Positions 54,893 through 64,000 of a DNA stretch of 64,000 nucleotides are shown here, in pieces. The DNA lies in assembly GCA_033980235.1 (NCBI GenBank), contig CM067065.1:22510837-22574836 (forward strand). The letters are read 5' to 3'. Below the pieces are notes generated by a model. It ran no database searches. It was not told where the DNA came from and was given only the letters and a program-made list of their open reading frames with translations. Positions within the stretch are counted from its first letter, which is position 1. Each line of letters begins with the position of its first letter. Both the position numbers and the translations under genes were made by a program. The stretch is from Diadema setosum (lineage: Eukaryota; Echinodermata; Echinoidea; Diadematoida; Diadematidae).

Positions 54893-57800
54893 TCAAAATG
54901 AAAATATGGATTGCTGACAGTCTTGCTATGATCGTTCCTGGGCATGCCAGAAGATCACCAAAACCGCAGAAACAATTTACCTACACACTATCAAAGTTAA
55001 GATTATTGTGATTATACTGTTTGCTATACCCAATACATGATAATGACAGTAAAGATATTTGTGCATATGTTTGTTTTTGTTATTATTGTTGTTTTACATC
55101 GTCATTGATTAAGAGTTCTGACCGGTTGAAGCATGGACTTCATTTCAGCCTTTGCCTCGCTGCAATTCAACACCATGATTGGCATACACAATCTCACCTT
55201 TGACCCTTCTTGTCGGACAATGAGTCACGTGGGTGGAGGTGGGGCCAAGACCGTTTGTACCGGAGCACTTGACATTGATGCACCTGTCCGGACGATTGCG
55301 GAGAATACCCGAGGCACAGCTGGAGTTGGACAGGGTGATGTTGTCGGCAACGATCTCGTAGGTGTGGAGGTGCGGGTAGGGTTGGTCGGCCAAGGTCACG
55401 TGACAATTAATGATGAGAGTGACTTCGTTGCCTTCTCCTCGGATCTCATGGGTCTCGATCGTCAGGATGTTATCAGCCGGAGCTCTGGGTTCTGATCCTG
55501 GTTTCCAGTGTGAAGAAGATAAATCTGACTTTTACCAGAGTGTAAAGCATTCCAGGAATAGCTTCCGTTTCACACAGTAATGCTAACAAAAGTATATATT
55601 TTAGCGTCCAAATAAAGCTATTTCCGATGTTAATAGCCGGTAGTTCAGAAAATGATGTCATATCAATACATTACCACTGAATAACGCCTGAGTGGTAGTG
55701 AAAACACACCGTTTATTTTTCCACTCTCAAAAGGAATGAAATGTGTCAAGCTTTTTTGGTATTTTTGGTATTTTTTTGTCATTTGGTAATCATATGTGTA
55801 CTTTCTCCCTCAAGTTCTTTAGTCAGAGTATAAATATTCTTTTCATTTGTTTGCATCAAACACATCAACCTGACACGAACGATTTAATGAGTCTTTGGCA
55901 GTCGATAAAGGACAGATTTGACAACTTTGGAATTAGGGATGGAATATTGGCACACTCATAAACAAAATACACACTGTAGAAACATAGACGAATGAAATGG
56001 GAAAAATGAAACATTCCATTGAGACTTTTCAAATGTTTCAAAATGAAATGAAGTTGAAACTTGAGGAATTTATTTCTGTGATTGTTTGATACCCAATCAC
56101 ACTTCATTATCAGGAAATTGGGCTGAATTTTGGTTGTAGCTAGCTGATCTTCACCTAAAAATTACTAAACGTGTGACCCGTCGCAATTAACACAAAACCC
56201 TAATGAAAAATGCAAATTGATATTGTAAGTATAGTAAAGTGATAAATAATTTAGGTCAAGCCTAAATCTACACACACTAGCACACTCACTCTTCTAGAAC
56301 TACTGAATCTTCGAACACATTAAGGGCGTTTAGTGACTAGCATTGTGATTATTTTTCAGTATCACAAAAAAGAACATTTCAAATACCACAGCTTAGTCCT
56401 AGGAAAATGATAGCTAGCCAATGTGATCACTGAACTGTCGAAGACATACCTGAATCTGGCGGGCAGTAAGTATCACTTTTGAAAGTTTCTCCGAAGTCGT
56501 TTAAAGCCATACATGAAACAGCGATACATGTCGTAGGCAACGGTTCAAAGGTCGCTGAAGGTGCGTCAGACGACGATATCACGTGATCGTCAGCTGTGAT
56601 CTTGAAGGTATGGATTGGCGGGAAAGGCTGGTCGGCGTGATTCACGTGACACGTGATGTTGAGAAGCGTCTCGTCCTCCCTCTCCAGAGATTGGTAATCG
56701 ATTGATATGATACCTGGCTCAGGTTCGTCTATTTGAGAATTTTAAAAGAGAAACCGGACATTCTTCGATTAGCATTGCTTCTATCTTATTTCTTTCGAAA
56801 AGATAGTAGGCCTATTGAAAACATGAATCTATTAATAGAAAAGTGGTTATTGTTGATACAGCCGTGATGTGTACCAATTGGCGGAAATATACTATAAACA
56901 CGAAGCGTGACCGTTATCAAACTTTGTCGGTTACAAGATATTAAAAAACAACAACTCCAAAACGAATGTGAGAAACTTTAACAGGCATGCCTTCTCTTGA
57001 AATTTCGTGGAAAGAGAACGACACACACAAACAAAATTAATACAGATTGCGTCACAGCAAAGGCTTCCAATGATGTCTATAATAACGATTGCGTTCTTTT
57101 TTGACAAAGAAAGCAATTTTCATTCATAAAGCTTGACTTAGACTTAATGACATGCCCGATGATGGAACATGCGTTAGTCTCGATGACTAGGCAAAAAAAA
57201 AAAAAAAAAAAAAAAGAGAGGAAACAAAACACGCTTTAATCTATCGGTACAACTTTACAAATTTATAACAAAAACCCTGGCTTCGAAATTCCATTTTCAT
57301 GTTAAAATCCAAGAAGGCCTAGGCATATTAAATGACATCAATGCAGAAATGTGAAAATGTGCTACCACAAATTATGAAATCTGTTTGAAATTTTGAATTT
57401 CACAGGCTGGGTACTTGCTACTACTCCATACCGTCACTGGCAGTAACCAGGGATAACTTGGTGGTAGCGTCGCTGGCCGGAAAGTATTAGATGACAAGTT
57501 CGATATCCACCAACTGGTTCCCCCTCTCCAACATATAGATTGTTTGTCAGTCAAATATGTGTACCAGCAATTGGGAATTTACGAATACATAGTACGGAGG
57601 GTGACAATATTTATTGATAAAACAACAACAACAACAACAACGACGACGACGACGACGAACAACCAACTTTTATGGCATATCTTCATCCCACTGCATTAGA
57701 AATGTGTTTTTTAAAAAAGAAAAAAATCCGACTCGACGCGAATATTTTACCTATACAAAATTGATAAGTACGCAGATATGAGGTAAATATAGACATCTAG

Positions 57801-60800
57801 GCCTACTTTGGAGAAGGTTAGCGTATGTGCCATGCAGAGTTGCTTTCCTCAAGAGAATCATGGGAACACAATTGATTTAGAACGTAATAATTGATTTCTA
57901 CAATATACGATTACATGGCAAAATAACGTAAGATGAATGAAGGACGACACTTGTGTCAACTACCTGTTGGACAGTGTGTTACCGAAGCCGTTGTGACGCC
58001 ATGTCCGTTCGTTCCCGAACACGTGACATTGATGCACTTGTTAGGGCGTGGCGAGAGGAGGGCGGAGGCGGAGCTTGATGATGAAATGTTAACGTTGTCA
58101 ACGACGATTGTGTACGAGTGAAGAGGAGGAGACGGCTGGGCGGTTTCATTCACATTGCAGACGATGAACAAACTTACGACATCATTTTGGTCTTGAAGTC
58201 TCATCTCCACGGTGTCTATTGAGATGATGTCAATATGGGGCTCATCTGCTGAACAACCTTTTGAGGAAGATTTGCTTGATTTGAGTATACAAGTTCATCT
58301 ATGAATTATAAATGAGGCTTCGAAAGGCTTCTTTTTTCAGTAGAACACAACTTAGGTAAAACACAGCAAGTCATGAGTTAATAAAGCGGAAAAATATGGA
58401 ATTTTAACGCCAATCGTAAATTCAAACATTGGAGGCAATTTGGAGCACAGATTTCTGTATGTATGTGTATGTGTTTTTGTGTGATTCATAACGGTAATCC
58501 CATTCAATGCCAACCGAATTGTGTGTGTTGAATCTGCTGCAATTTACAATTTTCCCTCTTTTTACCCGAACAATAACTACAAATAAATGCATCAACTTCA
58601 CACAGAGTTCATTATGAAATATGATACATTTGCAATCCATGATTCGTCGAATTCCATACACATTACGGTACCAGCGAAAAAAAAACAACAACAAAACAAA
58701 ACAAAACCGTATAATGTATTTTGGTAGTGTAAGGAAACTGCTCGGGTCATGGTTCACTCAAGATAAATATCCCCTTGTATGTCACAATCCATTTACTTTG
58801 AATTTGTCTGGGACGAAAAAAAATCAAATACACTCCAAATCATTCTCTTGACAAGCATGTGCCTTCTAATGTTCTCATACAATACTTCAGCATACCTTAA
58901 CACACCTCAACACATTTTTCAAGAGCTCATTCTCCTTGGCTTGTGAACAATACATATAAACGAATTAAACAAACATAATGATTATATAAATGGTTAGTAT
59001 GAAGTTTAAGAAAACTTTCTTTTAACATTTTTCAGGTCATAGCATAATGGAGAATGTTTTATGTTTTTGTCTTCCAAAGTGGGTAGAATGGGAACGAACA
59101 AGCGGTTGGTACAAACTATTTCGGGATATGACCATCCACAAAGGAATTTAGAGCTAGCCTTTTTTAAAGGACATTTATTTCTGTCTCATGGATGGTTACG
59201 TTATATCTAAAGTGCCAAAGGCTTTGTTTAAAGTTAACTACGCATAAATGTAATGTGACATGCAGCTCAAAAGGAATTTAAACATAAATTGTTGAGAGTA
59301 TCATAGGGTGATCGAAAATGGTTGACGCAACTCTTGCATCCTCGAGGGTTTGTAGATATTCACGATTTTTTTAATGTCCATTTTGGCGACCGTCTTAAAA
59401 ATCTCCAACAAGGATGCATGAGTTGCATCAACAAGATTCAGATCAAGTAGCCTCGAAATAGGATAAAACATCATAGTCTTTTAATTTTTTTAGAATTATA
59501 AGGAAAAAAAGTATATATTCAAATTTCATATTTTGCGGCCATTTTTGATATCTCAATACCCTGACTGATGCGAAAGTTGCCTCATCCATGTTCGAATTCA
59601 GCGCCGTCAAAAGATCCCAACACCCTCAAGTCTTGTCAACTTTTCATCATCGTAGAAGGAAATATATATGTATGTATTTTTTTACATATGTGAATTTATA
59701 TGTGAATTTCAAGTTTCTCGGCCATCTTCAATATCTCAAAATCCTCAATAAATGCAAAAATTGCGTCATTCAGATTTACATGCGGCAATCTCAAACTTCA
59801 TTTCCGTATCAAATTCTTCATAATCTATAAGGAAATATTTAGGAATTTCAGATTTTTGGGGGTATCTTGAATATCTCAAAACCCTCAAGATTGCAAGATT
59901 TCATCGTAGAGATTGGGATTCAGCACATTCAAAATAGGGTAAAAACCATCAAAAACATCGAACGGGCGATAAAACAAGGTTCGGCTGCCTAGAGTGGTCT
60001 GTGGCACCCAGTCAATAGCCATTCTGACTGAATACAGAATGGCCAATCTTGATAACATTTGTAATTTGCTCACCAGAAATTTGCAGTCTGACAGATTTCA
60101 CGACACCTAGCACATGGCACTGGAGAATATCGCCGCCGTTGGCCCCGGTCGGTGTGAAAGTGAACTCGCTCCTCATGTCATAGTAAATGTAATTGGTAAA
60201 GCCGTAGCTCACGCCTGCATTCCGATAGCCGATGGCGTATCGCTCGGCAACGGCCGTTTCGTTTCCTGGGAACAATGAGGAGACGGTTTGATGAAATTTG
60301 ACTTTAGATTATGCCTACTGATATACCATAAGAGAATGAAATGATTCGTTTTCACAATATCAATGCTCACATGACTGCACTGAATGGTGCATTACTCAGG
60401 AGCGGTCAACGAATCTAGGAATTCCGTTAAGGGGGAGGGGGAACCCTAAATAACATTTAAATGGGGCGCATGCGTCCCCCTTCATTTTTTTTTTTTTTTT
60501 TTTTGCATTGAATTGAATTGAAAATTGTATCGGTGCGACCGGCCTGGATCCACCAGTGTCGCTAGTATTTTTCCAGATCATTCGAATATCGAGCTGTTCT
60601 TACAGTCGCCATTGAAGCTATCTACGGTTATATTAACACCAAAATACAAAGTACAAGAGAACAAAACAAACAGACGAACAAAAACAATCACTATATAGAC
60701 AATGATTGTCTGGGGCATGCTCCTAGAATTACATGGATAGTCTAATGCGTATTTCTTTCTTCTTTCAACAATCTATAGTCTCGGTTCTAATGAACAATGT

Positions 60801-61515
60801 TTTGGATTGTGCGGTTCAATAAAATGTCCGTTGAGGAAAAAAAGAAAGAAACGACCAGCATCAATAATGGACCCTCTGAGCGGAAAGATTTACACAATGT
60901 AGTCATTGCTGCATGAAGGGGGGGGGGGGGGAGTTGATTCTTTATACCTACAACTAAATTAACATTGTTAAATCAGCTGGAGAATCATATAGGTATGGTA
61001 AGGGCTGGTCTCTATATGTTTCTTTAAGAAAATTACTTTATCAGCGACATCTCAGGGAACATCAATACTTACTCTCTCCTTCACATCTTACACCTGCATC
61101 GTCATCGTGACCGCACGATGACCATTCCGAGTTGTAGCATCCCCAAGGGTATCGAAAACACTCTAGAAAGGAATTCTCGTTTCCTGTCGGGCAGTACACT
61201 CCGTGATCGAGCCAGATCGGCCCGGAACCCTGTCCGAAGTGAGCGTTCGTGAAATATGCTGAAGCTCTAGGGTAGCCAAGCTGTCTGCAAACGGCGTGTG
61301 CTTCTTTTAGGTCCAAACCATAATCGCACATCGTCCCCCAGAGGCCATCGCAGAAAATTTCTACGCGACCTTCCTTCTCATTGGGCCCATCGACAAGTCT
61401 CACTGACACAAAAAAACAACAACAACAACTAATGATATCGCATGATGAACACGTGGGATGAATATACATTTAAACACACGTTGAATACAGTCATTTAAGT
61501 TTTTTCCACATGATG

Positions 61516-61569
<54 letters not shown>

Positions 61570-64000
61570 GATTTATATCAATGCCTTTTATCTGTTTGCG
61601 ATTAATGCACCATTCGACTAACACGCTTTGAGAATACGAAATACCGTCTCGCGGGGAAAAAAGATGTATATAAAATCATTAATATTAGGTGAGTTAGTTG
61701 TTTTTAGTGCTAGGTATTCCTGGGGAATAAAGATGTATGTAAAATCGTAAACATTAGGTAAGTAAGGTGTTTATAGTGTGAAAAAAAAAACCGAAGGCGA
61801 GTTCCCAGGAATAGTTATGCCGACTATTGGCTTGTGTTACCCCTCTGATCGATTCGGATGTATGAATTCGATTCCAAGCGTGGCTTTCTCTTGGAAACTG
61901 ACGAAGTACCCGCACTACTTACCAGTCTTCCCATCACACACACGCGTACAGTGCGAACCCCGTAGAGCGTAATACTAGGACTCCCGCTGTTCAATTCATA
62001 TTGTCTGCTTAAATGCATAATGCCAGGATGCCGGTAGTTTATAAGCAAAATGACTTGAAACGCGTTATAAGAATGTCCACAGATTTTAAATAATGTACTG
62101 TTTAGTCCAGATAGTATTGCAATTAGCTGATAGAGCATCAAACTTTCTCCAGAAATGTATTTTTCGAAAAGATATTAAAGATATTTGGTACAATGAAGAT
62201 ATATCAAAATCATTTATTTCCGTCCTCTTCTAAATGAAGTGGATTATCTTTCACAGGTTATGCGTATGATATCATGCATATATGATTTTGTTTCAGAATG
62301 TTGACATAAATCCTTTGACAGCAATGTGTGATTTCATTGTTCCTTTAAAAAAACATGTTTGCCTGAGGCAGAATCAAAGCACAATACCCGAATAGCATAG
62401 TGTATTATTTGTTCATTAAAAAAAAAAAAAATAAGTGTGATAAATCTAATGTAGTACCGAACAATCTACAACAATTAACTTTTGCTTTTAAAATGGAAGT
62501 CACTCCATTTTCTAAACTCTTCAAAGTTACCAAAACATGAGGGTCACTCTTGTAATCTAGCTACGTTTTAAGTAAAGTTATTTAAAAGATTCACAATAAT
62601 GCCCGACTGATGGAGCAAAATATTCCGTTTTATCAACTCTCCTGAAAAAATGAGGTCACTAGAAGTGATCAAATATTTTTCTCTTTCACTCATCCACTCA
62701 TATAGCATACAATGTAATGCTTATTTCGAAGTTAAAGGCCGAAAGAAAGAGATTATTGAAAGGAGAAACTCGATATTTCATATAGTTAGTATATGAGCAG
62801 AAAAATTGCTTCTCTTTTGAGGATTCATGGTCGATTCTTGTGAAGTTCCGCTGAAAATAGATTCATCATTTCTACCATAATTTATAGTAAAATAACTCTT
62901 TATCCACTGATAACCTTTTGGACGAGATGGAAACATTGGATGATTTCTAAGCGACCTCCCTACCTCCCAAGTATCACTATATCCTTAGACAGTCCGCTGA
63001 ACTGTTTTGGCAAATCTTCTCTGTCCTACTTGATCTTGGGTGGCAGGTTGCACATTGATTTGGCTTCTATTTGGCGACTTTGTACGCTGTTATATATTAC
63101 ATCACATTGTTGTGTATTTTGATAGACATCATGCTTTCGTCAGGTAATGTCAGAACCGCCATTTGGATACGCATATTTCAGAAAATTTGTGCTAAAAGGA
63201 ACGATGTGCTTTACTAGGTTAGAGTTCATTTCCGTCCTAACGGTAAAGTCTGATTCGTCATTGTATTATCATTCGGAAGTATGTGTGTTTGCTTTTTATG
63301 TCTAATGAGTCATTGCAAGAGTTAAAGCATCTCTGGTGGAAGCTGTCTTAGAATGCTTTTGCGCTTAGATTGTATCTGAAATTGATTTAATTATCATAGA
63401 TCTGGTCATGTATATATTTTCTTTAATAAAGATCATCCAATTAATCCCGGTAATGACAAATACGTAATACATATACAGGTCTTATTTTGATATACCTTTA
63501 AAGTAAACAAGAGTGTAATCAAACTGTAGTGTTAACAAATAAGAGAACATAATTATTACATATCATTTTATCAGATATTCGTTAAGCATAAAGGTGTAAT
63601 ATGTGCATGTGCAGTATCTACTTGTAGAGAGAAAATAAACGGCAGTTCGCATAGACATTGATTAAATATTTCGTATTTAGAATATCAATGTTTTGTGCAT
63701 TATTTTGAAGTAGTTTTCAGCTGCTTTATTCCAGAAAATAGTGTTCGTTGATGATGAGGGTAATGTTATCAACCGAACTAAGAGGCAATGCTTGTTTGTT
63801 TGTTTGTTTGTTTGTTTTTCTGAGATGAGTGTAAACATTTATTCATTACAACATTATATCATCATCATAACTTTATCGCCATCGTAGGCTACCCCTATAA
63901 GTAAATAGTGGAAGCTATCTACGTAGGATAACGTCACGCATGCGAAGGACATCAGAGTTTTTCTTGGCAGTGTCCCATAAGTACTGAGAGGGAAGAATGG
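54554..64000 (-). CDS. Copy C: SRCR/Ig transmembrane receptor gene (5' end beyond window)
   Basis: Exons found: 63923 to about 63983 or the window edge (middle of N-terminal Ig), 61923-61974 (linker), 61073-61402 (SRCR), 60074-60265 (half-Ig), 57964-58245, 56450-56728 and 55198-55497 (three Ig), 54554-54690 (TM/tail). The signal peptide and first Ig exon lie to the right of the window. All visible exons are open and in phase. It is the closest relative of copy A, and its uninterrupted linker exon shows the state before the insertion in A. Confidence 0.8.
54843..54891. repeat. TA microsatellite
   Basis: AT run in the last intron of copy C, at the position where copy A carries the pogo-like element. 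Confidence 0.9.
55198..55497 (-). CDS. Copy C third membrane-proximal Ig exon
   Basis: 300 nt, phase 1. The only residue difference from copy A noticed is Q to E in the strand B region (GEGNEVTLIINC). Retains the extra SSC cysteine. Confidence 0.9.
56450..56728 (-). CDS. Copy C second membrane-proximal Ig exon
   Basis: 279 nt, phase 1; acceptor 'ctcaaatag', donor TCAG|GTATGT. The same 93-residue layout as copy A (TTCIAVSCMALNDFG, TYCPPDS), with a few changes such as ADDHVI and DAPSATFEP. Confidence 0.9.
57621..57658. repeat. AAC/GAC trinucleotide repeat
   Basis: (AAC)n followed by (GAC)n in the intron between the first and second Ig exons of copy C. Confidence 0.9.
57964..58245 (-). CDS. 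Copy C first membrane-proximal Ig exon
   Basis: 282 nt, phase 1. 94 residues close to copy A ([30 protein letters not shown]). The donor here is ACAG|GTAGTT, weaker than GTAAGA in A, so splicing efficiency may differ. Confidence 0.88.
58246..60073 (-). other. Copy C intron with degenerate repeats
   Basis: Collinear with copy A 11599-13408, including the inverted repeat around 'gatgcatgagttgcatcaac' and the ~145-bp degenerate repeats (about 59370-59940). No exon seen. Confidence 0.6.
60074..60265 (-). CDS. Copy C half-Ig exon
   Basis: 192 nt, phase 1; donor TCTG|GTGAGC. The encoded 64 residues match copy A (NETAVAERYAIGYRNAG, GGDILQCHVLG). Confidence 0.88.
60397..60560. mobile_element. MITE of the GGATCC-end family, copy C
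   Basis: Diverged counterpart of 13751-13960 in the same intron, so inserted before A and C separated. Interior differs by a T-run (60484-60504) and deletions. Confidence 0.65.
61073..61402 (-). CDS. Copy C SRCR domain exon
   Basis: 330 nt, phase 1; donor GAGA|GTAAGT. 110-residue SRCR domain with the same eight cysteines as A. Residues differing from A: VDGPNE, YFTNAH, SFLEC, CYNSEW and DDAGV. Confidence 0.95.
61517..61569. repeat. CT and TA microsatellites
   Basis: (CT)n 61517-61545 followed by (TA)n 61546-61569, in the intron between the linker and SRCR exons of copy C. Confidence 0.9.
61923..61974 (-). CDS. Copy C linker exon (intact)
   Basis: 52 nt, phase 0 entry and phase 1 exit; acceptor 'gggagtcctag', donor ACTG|GTAAGT. 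Encodes YYALRGSHCTRVCDGKT, joined to the SRCR exon. The frame is supported by its alignment with copy B and by phase. It serves as the empty-site reference for the insertion in copy A. Confidence 0.75.
61975..63922 (-). other. Copy C intron, shortened repeat region
   Basis: Collinear with copy A 19152-22450, but the two middle repeat blocks (about 20140-21490 in A) are missing: 'cgacctccctacctcccaagt' joins directly to 'atccttagacagtccgctg' at about 62960-63000. No exon seen. Confidence 0.6.
63923..64000 (-). CDS. Copy C N-terminal Ig, middle exon (truncated by window)
   Basis: Donor TAC|GTAGAT. The frame STYGTLPRKTLMSFACVTLSY is identical to copy A, with only silent differences. If acceptor 'ccctctcag' is used, the exon ends at 63983; by homology with copy B it could extend past the window. 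Confidence 0.5.

Noticed and set aside
61824..62141. 105-residue minus-strand ORF over the linker exon of copy C
   Set aside because: The ORF frame (SGSPSITLYGVRTV) is not conserved in copy B. The alternative frame after 'cctag' gives a cysteine pattern shared with B and the correct phase into SRCR.

Overview
The window looks like nuclear DNA of an invertebrate animal: AT-rich, intron-dense, full of microsatellites and small inverted-repeat elements, with no prokaryotic-style ORF packing. Tandem receptor genes joining a scavenger-receptor cysteine-rich (SRCR) domain to immunoglobulin (Ig) folds, plus the repeat types present, suggest an echinoderm, most likely a sea urchin. That placement is inference.

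Three paralogous genes lie head-to-tail on the minus strand: copy A (2551-23561), copy B (30141-42376) and copy C (54554 to beyond 64000, 5' end cut off). I built the models from splice signals, reading-frame phase and three-way comparison. The protein is a predicted type I membrane receptor: signal peptide; N-terminal Ig fold spread over three small exons; SRCR domain; a 64-residue half-Ig segment; three homologous Ig domains of 92-100 residues; one transmembrane helix; and a 7-residue tail (RRRKPAY or RRRKPEY). From the SRCR exon onward every junction is phase 1. The ten copy B exons sum to 1896 nt (632 codons with stop). No receptor exon was recognised on the plus strand.

Copy A is probably damaged. 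A 3.6-kb foldback element (15521-19130) sits inside the small exon before the SRCR domain, with a 6-bp target duplication; copy C has the empty site. Copies A and C also differ from B at the splice sites of the split Ig fold. Copy A carries a 5-kb tandem Helitron-like insertion in the intron before its last Ig exon, itself invaded by a palindromic 289-bp element.

Layout: 1-2550, copy A 3' flank with small elements; 2551-23561, copy A; 23562-30140, spacer with conserved 5' flank, a LINE 3' end, a long inverted repeat with a hammerhead-like motif, and duplicated 3' flank; 30141-42376, copy B, most divergent in its ectodomain but nearly identical to A and C at the last Ig/TM end; 42377-54553, spacer with LINE and MITE remnants and duplicated 3' flank; 54554-64000, copy C. 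The duplication units are about 24-28 kb. The membrane-proximal end is homogenised while the SRCR and N-terminal Ig regions diverge, as expected for a diversifying receptor cluster.
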